IMG/VR virus record: IMGVR_UViG_3300031841_001778 | Location: 1 to 23,760 of that record | Direction: 5' to 3' (one strand) | DNA length: 23,760 bases | Source: a virus | The notes under the pieces: model-generated | Seen by the model: the letters and a program-made list of their open reading frames with translations, nothing else | What the model was told of the DNA's origin: nothing | Databases searched by the model: none | Part shown: piece by piece, positions 13,043-19,870 of the stretch | Position numbering within the stretch: position 1 is the stretch's first letter | How the letters are laid out: each line of letters begins with the position of its first letter | Position numbers and translations under genes: made by a program

Positions 13043-13558
13043 TTATTTTGCGTCTAATTTGACGAAATTATCGTCCCAATTGAAGGCAGCTTTAACTACC
13101 GATTCGCTTAAACCTTTGTAAACTTTGTTAAGTTTCTTATCTTTGGTGTCTATTAATACTTGTGCCTCATCTTTATGTAAAGCTTCTAGTATTTGAATAA
13201 ACATATTTTCCTTTTGGATTTTAGTAGTTTGGTTATCTGCACCTTTAATAAAATGCCATAACTTTTTACTTTCATTTTCCAAAAGAGAATGTTCCGTACC
13301 AATAGGGGCCTCATTTGCCATAAATGGTGGAGTTCCCTCTGGTATAGTCCATTCGAGTTTAGGATCAAATGCGCCTTTCAAAATCACTCTTAGACCAGGT
13401 GTATCATTGTCTTGTAATACTTTGATCTTTTTAGGTTTATCTTTGGCGTTATTAACCTTTGTTAAGACTTCCGAAATCAATGGCTTTGATGTACCTCTTG
13501 TTGATTGTACACGTGTCATTGCTTTTGGGTCTATTAAGTTAGGGTTTCTTGTTGCCAT
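13043..13558 (-). CDS. Conserved DUF6433-like protein
   Basis: I place the start at the ATG at 13558 (171 residues, MATRNPNLIDPKAM) because GGAGATATAAAA lies just upstream; the frame is open for 15 more codons but without a ribosome site. Conserved-looking blocks are the NNAKDKPKKIKVLQ helix, LRVILKGAFDPKLEW, IPEGTPPF, SKKLWHFIKGAD, and ENMFIQILEALHKDEAQVLI. I know this pattern from T4-like marine phages as DUF6433, often near RNase H; the function is unknown. Its good ribosome site and own terminator suggest high expression. Confidence 0.85.
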   Translation of the reverse strand: MATRNPNLIDPKAMTRVQSTRGTSKPLISEVLTKVNNAKDKPKKIKVLQDNDTPGLRVILKGAFDPKLEWTIPEGTPPFMANEAPIGTEHSLLENESKKLWHFIKGADNQTTKIQKENMFIQILEALHKDEAQVLIDTKDKKLNKVYKGLSESVVKAAFNWDDNFVKLDAK

Positions 13559-13580
13559 TTTTATATCTCCATAGCTATGT

Positions 13581-14417
13581 TCAAAAGTCTGATATATTTT
13601 CAATCATCACTTTTAGTTTATTTTCTATAAAGTATGTTAACAGTTGCGACCTGTCATTCACTTTATAAGATTTATACTCATTAAGTATATTATTATATAT
13701 ACGATCTGGAATCTCATCCAAATCAATCAATGTCTTATTACGTTCATAATACTTCTTAGTTTCTGAACCAAGTGGTATATTGTCAATATTTGACCACTCT
13801 AATAATCTTTTCTTAGTTATTGGTGCCTGTTTTTTATCAGTTGTAAATATATCATCTTCACTTAGTATATTTGGTATACCATCTGATCTATCACCTTTGA
13901 TAATTTGTTCTCTTAAAAATACCACAGGATCAATGTCTTCACCTATCATTTTCTTTTGTATAGGTGCATATTGTTTAACATGTGTATATTTTTGTAATTG
14001 TATAAAGTCTTTGTCGCCAGATATAATCATAACCTTTTCTTTAGCTTCTTTACATAAAACAGCAATTATATCGTCTGCCTCAGTATTATCTAATGTTAAG
14101 ACCACATAAGGAAAGTTATCTTTTAATTCTTGTTTTATGTTATGTAAGATGTTAAATATTTCTGTCCAATCTCTCTGGTCTTCATCTCTACCTTTTCTAC
14201 GACTATATTTGTATAGAGGGAATATTTCTCTTCGCCAAGGATCAGCTGCGTCTGAACACAGTACCATTTTACCGTATTCCTTTTTAAACATTTTATTATA
14301 GTTTCTTAGTGAGTTCATCACCATATGACGTATCATATCTACGTCAGCAGAAACCTCACCTCTTGTTTGTGCCATAAGGTTTGAAATTAAAACTTGGTTT
14401 AAATCAACTAATATCAT
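13581..14417 (-). CDS. rnh: RNase H / 5'-3' flap exonuclease, T4 Rnh-like
   Basis: A 278-residue protein of the T4 RNase H type (305 residues in T4), which removes RNA primers and short flaps behind the lagging-strand fork. Metal-binding acidic residues are visible: MILVDLNQVL at the start, VLCSDAADPWRREIF with KYSRRKGRD, NTEADDIIAVL (about residues 109-119), ISGDKDFIQLQ, and IIKGDRSDGIPNI (about 171-183), which begins the helix-hairpin-helix region. The order matches the family. Its start overlaps the stop of the small gene upstream (ATGA). Confidence 0.92.
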   Translation of the reverse strand: MILVDLNQVLISNLMAQTRGEVSADVDMIRHMVMNSLRNYNKMFKKEYGKMVLCSDAADPWRREIFPLYKYSRRKGRDEDQRDWTEIFNILHNIKQELKDNFPYVVLTLDNTEADDIIAVLCKEAKEKVMIISGDKDFIQLQKYTHVKQYAPIQKKMIGEDIDPVVFLREQIIKGDRSDGIPNILSEDDIFTTDKKQAPITKKRLLEWSNIDNIPLGSETKKYYERNKTLIDLDEIPDRIYNNILNEYKSYKVNDRSQLLTYFIENKLKVMIENISDF

Positions 14418-14653
14418 AAATCAGAAAACCTTGTTATTTCTATTTCTTTTTCATTAGCAAAGTTTCTATCATAAAACCAATTTCTATATTCTGTATCGGT
14501 AAATAATTCTATGACTTCACTATATCTAATTTGGTCATCTAGTATCATTTTTTCTAATGATTCAAATTCATATGAATCAACCTTACGGCTGACATTAAAT
14601 GATTTTGCATTTTCTAATAAAGCTCTTACGTTTCTTAAATGATTTTTATTCAT
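14414..14653 (-). CDS. Small protein of unknown function
   Basis: A 79-residue, charged, mostly helical protein (HLRNVRALLENAKSF; EKMILDDQIRYSEVIELF; YRNWFYDRNFANEKEIE). I recognise no family. It overlaps the oxygenase gene at its start and RNase H at its end, so all three are translationally coupled, which is the main support for a real gene. Confidence 0.7.
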   Translation of the reverse strand: MNKNHLRNVRALLENAKSFNVSRKVDSYEFESLEKMILDDQIRYSEVIELFTDTEYRNWFYDRNFANEKEIEITRFSDL

Positions 14654-15149
14654 AATTTATATTGATTACCACTCTCACTTTCTCATCTGTATGACCGACT
14701 GCTCGGTGTTCATACTTACCATCAAAGGTTACCATTCTATTTCTCTTTGAAGCTATATTATAATTCTTTTCACCATCAAATATTTCAGTATAACCATTAT
14801 TATCATTTACATAATAGATTGCAACCTTGTGGTCGTTGTTTACATCATCTATATGCCACTCACTAATAACTGGTTCTGGTGTAAATGTGGTTAAGTTTAC
14901 CTTTGCTCTGTATAAAGTCTTGTAATTTAATTTTTGAAATATGTGTTGGTCAAAAAAATCAAAAAAATTAGATAATGGTTCTTCATCAAATAATCTATGT
15001 TGAAAAAAGAACTCGTTAGGTCTACCTGCACCTTCGTAGGCTAAATGTGGTTGATAGTAATAAGGGAAATCCGAATTTGTAAGAAAATCAAATACTTGTT
15101 TTTCTATAGCTTCGTCTTTTAAAAAATTGTCAATAGGTTCTTTAATCAC
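14646..15149 (-). CDS. 2-oxoglutarate/Fe(II) oxygenase
   Basis: A 167-residue protein with the compact 2OG-Fe(II) fold. The metal pair is H-x-D in ISEWHIDDVNN (about residues 95-105), followed by KVAIYYVNDNNGYTEIFDG, then the distal His in GKYEHRAVGHTDEKVRVVI (about 144-162), where the arginine would hold 2OG. This is one of the oxygenase types common in T4-like marine phages. The substrate is unknown. It overlaps both neighbours by a few bases. Confidence 0.87.
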   Translation of the reverse strand: MIKEPIDNFLKDEAIEKQVFDFLTNSDFPYYYQPHLAYEGAGRPNEFFFQHRLFDEEPLSNFFDFFDQHIFQKLNYKTLYRAKVNLTTFTPEPVISEWHIDDVNNDHKVAIYYVNDNNGYTEIFDGEKNYNIASKRNRMVTFDGKYEHRAVGHTDEKVRVVININYE

Positions 15150-15399
15150 GTTTTAGCACATCTTTCTCAAAATCATTATATCTAAATTTCCACGTCCATA
15201 ATTTATCTAAAAGATAGTACCAAAAACCATTTAACATTGGTTCTATTAATGCAACCGCTCCAGCGTCAAACCAACTGGAACCTGTGATTACTTTTACAGT
15301 TGTTAATGATATGACAATGTGGCCTAGCGTATATACTATTGCTCGGCCACCACTTGTCTGTGCAATTAATTGAAAAATACCTTGTCTAAACTCGGTCAT
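15142..15399 (-). CDS. DUF2061-like membrane protein
   Basis: An 85-residue protein with two hydrophobic segments: AIVYTLGHIVISLTTVKVIT (about residues 20-39) and DAGAVALIEPMLNGFWYYLL (about 45-64), followed by DKLWTWKFR. The pattern 'helix, T-G-S, ALIEP-x-L-N, YY-x-x-D/E-x-x-W' matches DUF2061 small membrane proteins. The function is unknown. It follows the His-rich gene by 8 nt and may share its late promoter. Confidence 0.72.
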   Translation of the reverse strand: MTEFRQGIFQLIAQTSGGRAIVYTLGHIVISLTTVKVITGSSWFDAGAVALIEPMLNGFWYYLLDKLWTWKFRYNDFEKDVLKRD

Positions 15400-15407
15400 T
15401 ATATAAA

Positions 15408-15848
15408 TTAGTAATCACTAGAAACATCAGTAGCAACTCTGTTACCAGAAATTTTGAATACTGAAGTCATAGGCATACCATGTGTTGAATCTGGACCATA
15501 TGTTGAAACTATATGATCTTTACCGTGTGTTGAAAAATCATTTTGTAATTGTGTATTATCTACACCTGTACCTGAAATTTCAGACGCAACTAAGTCAGCA
15601 CCAGTGTGTGAATGATAATGTTTATCTGAATGAGAAACAGCAAAGTTACCGTCTTCAGCGACACCATCAACATTGTAGCTATCAATACTTTCTGAATCAT
15701 CAAATTTGATAACAACATGTCCTGTATTATAAGTTTCTTTCAATGTAATCACTATATTTTCGTTACCATGTCCATCATGTTGAGAATAAGTTTCTTCAAC
15801 GATAATTTTCTTGTCGTTAGACTCAGGTGTTATTTTGTAGTATTTCAT
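15408..15848 (-). CDS. His-rich protein under a late promoter, possible virion protein
   Basis: A 146-residue soluble protein rich in beta-type residues and histidine, with AVSHSDKHYHSHTGAD in the middle and further His-Gly pairs (HDGHGNE, STHGKDH, DSTHGMP). I recognise no family. It follows directly on a T4-type late promoter and has AAAAAGGATACAAGGT before the ATG. Late expression and beta-rich composition hint at a virion or assembly role, but this is inference. Confidence 0.75.
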   Translation of the reverse strand: MKYYKITPESNDKKIIVEETYSQHDGHGNENIVITLKETYNTGHVVIKFDDSESIDSYNVDGVAEDGNFAVSHSDKHYHSHTGADLVASEISGTGVDNTQLQNDFSTHGKDHIVSTYGPDSTHGMPMTSVFKISGNRVATDVSSDY

Positions 15849-15881
15849 ACCTTGTATCCTTTTTAATAGATGTTACTAACC

Positions 15882-15889
15882 TATTTATA
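15882..15889 (-). promoter_or_regulatory. T4-type late promoter TATAAATA
   Basis: An exact TATAAATA octamer in intergenic DNA, 34 nt before the ATG of the His-rich gene and 2 bp beyond the U-tract of the upstream terminator. T4 late promoters need only this -10-like octamer, read by gp55 with gp33 and the clamp; a gp33-like gene is present at 2280-2062. Confidence 0.7.
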
Positions 15890-15890
15890 A

Positions 15891-15917
15891 TAAAAAGGGG
15901 GCGAAAAACTCGCCCCC
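15891..15917 (-). terminator. Strong intrinsic terminator
   Basis: GGGGGCGA pairs with UCGCCCCC (8 bp, loop GUUUU) and is followed by UUUUUA on the minus strand. It ends transcription of the winged-helix-like gene, 9 nt after its stop. Confidence 0.93.
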
Positions 15918-15926
15918 AAATTTTAA

Positions 15927-16268
15927 TTAGGCGTTATTGTATGCGTATTGTGTACCATACAGAGCTTTAATACCAGCAGCTACAATTGCTTTTGTAGGCT
16001 GACCCATTCTGTAAGAAGTACCTTTCGCTGATTTATTTACATAAATCATGTTGCCTTCAGCTCTTAATGTATCAATAAGAGCTCTCGGAGATACCAAGTC
16101 AAACTTTGTTCTCAAAGTTTTCCATGATACTGATTCACCTGAAGCTAAAAGATTAATTACTTTAGCTCTTTTAGATAGTTTTTTTCTACCTCTTGTTTCA
16201 GTTCTTTTTACAACTTTAACTGAAACTAATTCATCTTTTTGAAAGATGTTTGATAATGATTTAAACAT
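15927..16268 (-). CDS. Winged-helix-like DNA-binding protein
   Basis: The start is set at the ATG at 16268 (113 residues, MFKSLSNIFQKDEL) because AAGGAGATATA immediately upstream is the best ribosome site in the window. The frame is open upstream to 16370, but that ATG lacks a site. The middle (RGRKKLSKRAKVINLLASGE, then VSWKTLRTKFDLVSPRALID and TLRAEGNMIYVNKSAKGTSY) reads as helix-turn-helix plus wing, and the tail as AIVAAGIKALYG. Similar proteins are common in T4-like marine phages with unknown targets. The strong ribosome site and terminator suggest abundant product. Confidence 0.85.
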   Translation of the reverse strand: MFKSLSNIFQKDELVSVKVVKRTETRGRKKLSKRAKVINLLASGESVSWKTLRTKFDLVSPRALIDTLRAEGNMIYVNKSAKGTSYRMGQPTKAIVAAGIKALYGTQYAYNNA

Positions 16269-16362
16269 TATATCTCCTTTATAAAATTTACGACCATCAA
16301 TTAAAAAGTATTTGGTGGCCGTGTTACCTAATACTTTATTGCAAAGTGCCTTATGCAATCTC

Positions 16363-16848
16363 TTAATCATCTAAGTTCATATCTGGTTCAAATATATCGG
16401 AACCATTCCTTAGATCATCTAACTCCTCTGATACCTCTTTATTTAAAGGTTTCTTTGGTTTAGATTTAAATTCTAAAACTTTTGCATAGTCTAGTCGAGC
16501 AATTGTTTGCCCTCTAGTATTTTGATCTAGTACAACCATCTTATCTGCCAATCTTTGAGCAGGATGATTTAAACCAAAATCCCTATACAATAGACCTCTC
16601 ATCATATCTACCAACAAACTGAAGTCTTTTGTAAATGTCGCTTGTTGTGTTTTGCAAGCCATGTCAACAAATTTTTTAATAAGATCCATTGATATTTGGT
16701 CAACACTATCCTCAACAAAAGCTTTTGTCTGTTGCTTTTCAATACGTTTTTTAAAAACATCATTATCTTTTTTACCTGTAGCTTCTATATTCTTAATACG
16801 ATCAGCAGGAAATAAAATTATATTGTCATCACTCACTAACAATTTCAC
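16363..16848 (-). CDS. Conserved hypothetical protein
   Basis: A 161-residue, soluble, charged protein. Its start NIILFPADRI recalls a protein type I have seen in T4-like marine phages. Further blocks are KRIEKQQTKAFVEDSVDQIS, FTKDFSLLVDMMRGLLYRDF and the acidic tail EELDDLRNGSDIFEPDMN. The function is unknown. It overlaps the end of the glutaredoxin gene by 20 nt and so is probably translated together with it. Confidence 0.75.
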   Translation of the reverse strand: MKLLVSDDNIILFPADRIKNIEATGKKDNDVFKKRIEKQQTKAFVEDSVDQISMDLIKKFVDMACKTQQATFTKDFSLLVDMMRGLLYRDFGLNHPAQRLADKMVVLDQNTRGQTIARLDYAKVLEFKSKPKKPLNKEVSEELDDLRNGSDIFEPDMNLDD

Positions 16849-17098
16849 CTTTAAAGTTAACTAAACCCTTATCTGTAAAGTGTTCAATTAATTGATTATA
16901 ACCACCAATTAACACACCATCAATTTTAATTTGAGGCATTGTTCTTACTTGTTTGCCTACCGCTTCAAATAATTCTTCTGGTGTTTTAAAGTCTTTACCA
17001 AACATTTTTTCTTCATATGGTAAATTTAGTTTATCCATTAATCCTTTTGCTTTTGTACAATAAACGCAATTTGGTTTACTATAAATTTGTATTTTCAT
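16829..17098 (-). CDS. Glutaredoxin
   Basis: An 89-residue glutaredoxin with the redox centre CVYC (residues 11-14) in IYSKPNCVYCTKAKG, the cis-proline in TMPQIKIDG, and GGYNQL, which binds glutathione. Glutaredoxins pass electrons from glutathione to ribonucleotide reductase and other enzymes; T4 encodes NrdC for this. No ribonucleotide reductase gene is in this window. It overlaps the LPP20-like lipoprotein gene by 20 nt. Confidence 0.93.
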   Translation of the reverse strand: MKIQIYSKPNCVYCTKAKGLMDKLNLPYEEKMFGKDFKTPEELFEAVGKQVRTMPQIKIDGVLIGGYNQLIEHFTDKGLVNFKGEIVSE

Positions 17099-17696
17099 TT
17101 TCGCTCATTAACTCGTTAAATGCATTATTAGCTTTTTCTTTTAGGTTGTAAGCGTCAACAGCCTGTTCAATATTATAATTGTACATTTTGTTAAATTCAC
17201 CTAAAGGTAATCTTAAACCAACCCATGCTCTGTAATAACCATTCTTAGTAAGTGTTACATCTTGTTCAAAGATTTCATAACCTCTAACAGGAGTATCTTT
17301 AATTAGATTTACTAATGTTGATTCTACTTCGGTAACCACAGTTTTTGTTTCTGTTTTACCTAATTCAGTAATGAATTGTTTAGATTGTTTGTTCATTTCG
17401 CCTTTGATAATGTCTGCTAATTCAGACTTAGCTAACATCTTAGCTTTCTCAATGGCAAGTTGTAGGTCTGGCGACACACTTGTTGCCACACCAAAGATAC
17501 ATTCTTTTGAATTATCTTTTGTATCAAATATCTTTAGATCACATGCTTTTGATTCATTGATATCTGCCATGTACCATTTTGGTACTTTGTTTAGATCACT
17601 ACCATTTTCAGATTTGATCTTGTAGGTTGAACTACTACAAGCGCCTAACATTAATGCTAATGCACCTGCACTTATTATTTTCACACTCTTATTCAT
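17079..17696 (-). CDS. LPP20-like outer-membrane lipoprotein
   Basis: A 205-residue lipoprotein with a lipobox ending in LGAC (Cys20) after a typical signal core (IISAGALALML). The mature part has KVPKWY, then FGVATSVSPDLQLAIEKAKM and LAKSELADIIKGEM, the 'variable loop then A-x-x-x-A-x-x-x-L-A' helix of LPP20-type lipoproteins. It should be attached to the host envelope after lipidation by host enzymes. AAAGGATAAATT precedes the ATG, and a promoter lies 22 nt upstream. Lipoproteins of this kind are unusual in phages; blocking of receptors or superinfection is a possible role. Confidence 0.82.
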   Translation of the reverse strand: MNKSVKIISAGALALMLGACSSSTYKIKSENGSDLNKVPKWYMADINESKACDLKIFDTKDNSKECIFGVATSVSPDLQLAIEKAKMLAKSELADIIKGEMNKQSKQFITELGKTETKTVVTEVESTLVNLIKDTPVRGYEIFEQDVTLTKNGYYRAWVGLRLPLGEFNKMYNYNIEQAVDAYNLKEKANNAFNELMSENENTNL

Positions 17697-17699
17697 AAT

Positions 17700-17837
17700 T
17701 TATCCTTTATCTGTTATACTATACACCAATTGTTGTAAATTGTCAAGTCCCATTTGAATATACTCTAAAAACTCTTGTCCAGTAACATCATATACAATAA
17801 CCAGCAATAATATAATGATTATAACGTTTCTTATCAT
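17700..17837 (-). CDS. 45-residue membrane microprotein overlapping a promoter
   Basis: The ATG at 17837 overlaps the preceding stop as ATGA, and GGGAG lies about 11 nt upstream. It encodes one membrane helix (NVIIIILLLVIVYDV) and a short polar tail (GQEFLEYIQMGLDNLQQLVY). The tail codons are also the -35 and -10 boxes of the next promoter, so this sequence serves two purposes. The function is unknown. Confidence 0.6.
   Translation of the reverse strand: MIRNVIIIILLLVIVYDVTGQEFLEYIQMGLDNLQQLVYSITDKG
17718..17746 (-). promoter_or_regulatory. Sigma70-type promoter of the lipoprotein-glutaredoxin unit
   Basis: TTGACA (17746-17741), 17-bp spacer, TATAGT (17723-17718). It lies inside the end of the 45-residue gene. 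The leader to the lipoprotein ATG is about 15 nt and contains AAAGGA. Confidence 0.85.
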
Positions 17838-18223
17838 TTACTTGCTATCTCCCACTCACCGTTTACTTTAAGACAAGCTTTCCCGTAAGTAAAAAAAGCA
17901 TGCCTTGGTCTACTAATATAACGACAATATTCTGGAACATTGACATCTCTATAATAGAACTCTGCAAATAACTCCCAATAACCAGGAGTTTCTAAACCAG
18001 CTTTACCATCAGCACATTCAAGTACTTCTTCTTTGTAAATTTCATCACCCTTTTGTTTAATTAAAACCTTAACAAAACAATATTGACCGTTGACCTCTTC
18101 AGGTTCTATAGTCTGAATTTTACTATGCAATATCTTTTCACCACTAACTGCCTGTGTTACACACAATAACAGTATGAATATAAAAGATATAAACAGATAT
18201 TTTTTAACGTTGTTCGGATCCAT
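17834..18223 (-). CDS. Exported protein, unknown function
   Basis: A 129-residue protein with a signal peptide or anchor (KKYLFISFIFILLLCVTQAV, likely cut near AVSG). The mature part has four cysteines (QYCFVKV, VLECADG, PEYCRYI, KACLKV) that could form two disulfides in the periplasm. Its end, YGKACLKVNGEWEIA, resembles the end of the lipoprotein two genes upstream (FGTACQLPDGRWIE), the typical closing of RT0821-type surface antigens. The two may share that fold. It follows directly on the 55-residue coiled-coil gene. Confidence 0.75.
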   Translation of the reverse strand: MDPNNVKKYLFISFIFILLLCVTQAVSGEKILHSKIQTIEPEEVNGQYCFVKVLIKQKGDEIYKEEVLECADGKAGLETPGYWELFAEFYYRDVNVPEYCRYISRPRHAFFTYGKACLKVNGEWEIASK

Positions 18224-18371
18224 AATTACTTACAATATTAATACTATGTTTTAATTCTCTTATTTCTTCTTCTAATTCTACTTCTTTAACATCACTAGTA
18301 ACATATTCTAGCTCTTGTTGTTTTTCAGACAATTCTTGTTTCATCATCTGTAATCTATCCTCGTATGCCAT
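18204..18371 (-). CDS. 55-residue coiled-coil protein
   Basis: ATG at 18371 overlaps the end of the lipoprotein gene. It encodes a highly charged helix (RLQMMKQELSEKQQELEYV, then VKEVELEEEIRELKHSINIV) with heptad spacing and no membrane part. The stop overlaps the next start by 20 nt. No clear ribosome site is visible, so translation would depend on coupling. The function is unknown. Confidence 0.55.
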   Translation of the reverse strand: MAYEDRLQMMKQELSEKQQELEYVTSDVKEVELEEEIRELKHSINIVSNYGSEQR

Positions 18372-18843
18372 CTTTTTCTATCCATCTCCCATCCGGTAAC
18401 TGACAAGCAGTACCAAAAATTGCATTTCTATTAACACCACCAATACCTATCAATGGCCAGTTTGAAGTAATATCAACACTCGCCTCATAGTCCGTGCATT
18501 TGAAAGGTCCTTCTAAGTATGACCTTGTAGTTTTAATTATACCACTATTACCTGTTTTACTATTATACCAATTTGTATATGATGAAGTACTTGGTGCTGT
18601 ATTTAAATGATCTACAAATACTGCGTTGTGTACATCATAATCAGATTGATACATTGCTTCTGCACCAGCAAAAGCACCTACAACAGCACAACCAGCTATA
18701 CCGTATGGATCTGAAATACCGATACTTGTACATACAGCTGTACTGGTCGTTGCACCTAAGACGGCGCCAACCTCTGATCTATTTGCACAACCACTAGCAA
18801 TAACTAGTGTTGACAATAAAATTAAAATCTTTTTACTTATCAT
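18355..18843 (-). CDS. 17-kDa surface-antigen-like lipoprotein (RT0821/Lpp0805 type)
   Basis: I place the start at the ATG at 18843 (162 residues); the frame extends to a TTG at 18864. A lipobox ends in ASGC (Cys19). A glycine/alanine-rich segment follows (EVGAVLGATTSTAVC; YGIAGCAVVGAFAGAEAMY), like the glycine zipper of Rickettsia 17-kDa antigens. The C-terminus has GPFKCTDYEASV and FGTACQLPDGRWIE, the family's closing C-R-x-Y and A-C-x-x-P-D-G-x-W motifs. It should sit in the host outer membrane. It looks like a gene acquired from a bacterium; a role in superinfection exclusion is conceivable. Confidence 0.8.
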   Translation of the reverse strand: MISKKILILLSTLVIASGCANRSEVGAVLGATTSTAVCTSIGISDPYGIAGCAVVGAFAGAEAMYQSDYDVHNAVFVDHLNTAPSTSSYTNWYNSKTGNSGIIKTTRSYLEGPFKCTDYEASVDITSNWPLIGIGGVNRNAIFGTACQLPDGRWIEKDGIRG

Positions 18844-19021
18844 ATGGTTTTGTGTCTTTTGCAATTAATAAACATTGATATTGTATATCATCTATTAATT
18901 CATTAATTTCAATATCTCTTTCTTTTGTTTTAGGATTATTATATTTTATATTATATAATTGATCCGACTTCTTTTTTATTACGTCAATCTTTTTACAAAA
19001 ATCACTTATCTTATGTAACAT
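18833..19021 (-). CDS. Small protein of unknown function
   Basis: A 62-residue, lysine-rich helical protein (KISDFCKKIDVIKKKSDQL; ERDIEINELIDDIQYQCLLI). I recognise no family. Its ATG overlaps the stop of the preceding gene (TAATG), and its end overlaps the start of the lipoprotein gene, so it is embedded in the operon. Confidence 0.65.
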   Translation of the reverse strand: MLHKISDFCKKIDVIKKKSDQLYNIKYNNPKTKERDIEINELIDDIQYQCLLIAKDTKPYDK

Positions 19022-19398
19022 TAGACTTTTCTACCTGCCGTTTTTAAATCTTCTTTTGCAACAACCATATAAGGACCCTTATTGTAAGCTGGCGCAATAG
19101 AATATTGTTTACTAATTTCTAATCTTTCTTGTTTTTCTTTCCAAGAAATCTGTTTACCATTACCCATATAATTACTAGGTTGTGGTTGATTGACAGGATT
19201 ACTGTCATTAGAATTACCTAAACTCATAACTGTTTTTCTCTTTGTTAATATAATTTTGCCATTATCATTTACATTAAACCCTTTTGACTTCAACCATTTG
19301 ATATGTTTTTGTAAAGCCAACTGGTAACTTTTCGTAGGTTTTTTAGCACGTAACCTACGAATTGCACCACTAGAATTATTTGTATAGATAATCGCCAT
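19021..19398 (-). CDS. Conserved hypothetical basic protein
   Basis: A 125-residue, strongly basic protein. The N-terminal part (SSGAIRRLRAKKPTKSYQLA, then KHIKWLKSKGFN) could bind nucleic acid; a low-complexity Asn/Pro/Ser segment follows (NDSNPVNQPQPSN), then KEKQERLEISKQYSIAPAYN and GPYMVVAKEDLKTAGRK. I have an impression of similar proteins in T4-like marine phages, with no function. Its ATG shares a base with the preceding stop. Confidence 0.72.
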   Translation of the reverse strand: MAIIYTNNSSGAIRRLRAKKPTKSYQLALQKHIKWLKSKGFNVNDNGKIILTKRKTVMSLGNSNDSNPVNQPQPSNYMGNGKQISWKEKQERLEISKQYSIAPAYNKGPYMVVAKEDLKTAGRKV

Positions 19399-19775
19399 TA
19401 ATGTATTGATTCAGATACCTCTTTTGATTTCTTTGCGTCTGCCTCTTTAGAAGCTTTCTCTTCTAAAGATTCTTTACTCATTTTTTGAGCATAAGTCATA
19501 CCAAAGACTTTCATATAAAACCAATCTCTTGGATTAGCTGATTGATATGCTAGTAATAGATTATCAAAATTGATATCTACCATTTCATAGATAGAAGGAT
19601 TTGATCTCTTCAATTCTATATGGTCTTTGAAGAATTGTATTCTGTTTTTGAATACATCATTTTCTTTTTCATCTTTCGACTTCTTTTTAGAAGCTTTGAT
19701 GTCTTTATCTTTTGCAACTTTGAACTCTGCAAATAGATTGTCTTTATCGTACTTAAAGTTTATGTCATTTTTCAT
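19398..19775 (-). CDS. Conserved hypothetical charged protein
   Basis: A 125-residue protein with lysine-rich ends. The first 40 residues are basic and likely disordered (KDIKASKKKSKDEKE), the middle is better ordered (IQFFKDHIELKRSNPSIYEM; FDNLLLAYQSANPRDWFYMK), and the tail is again charged (EEKASKEADAKKSKEVSE). I recognise no family. It is the first gene after the promoter at 19834-19806, with AAAGGAC about 10 nt before the ATG. Confidence 0.72.
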   Translation of the reverse strand: MKNDINFKYDKDNLFAEFKVAKDKDIKASKKKSKDEKENDVFKNRIQFFKDHIELKRSNPSIYEMVDINFDNLLLAYQSANPRDWFYMKVFGMTYAQKMSKESLEEKASKEADAKKSKEVSESIH

Positions 19776-19805
19776 AATGTTAGTGTCCTTTCAAATTAAT
19801 TATAT

Positions 19806-19834
19806 ACTATACCACAAATGTCTTGGATTGTCAA
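19806..19834 (-). promoter_or_regulatory. Sigma70-type promoter of the 19775 operon
   Basis: TTGACA (19834-19829), 17-bp spacer, TATAGT (19811-19806). The leader is about 24 nt, with a good ribosome site. GGCTTGACA at the -35 resembles the promoter at 7843 (AGCTTGACA). Confidence 0.88.
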
Positions 19835-19870
19835 GCCTTAAAAAAGTGTTGATTTTACTCGTTTTTTGAG

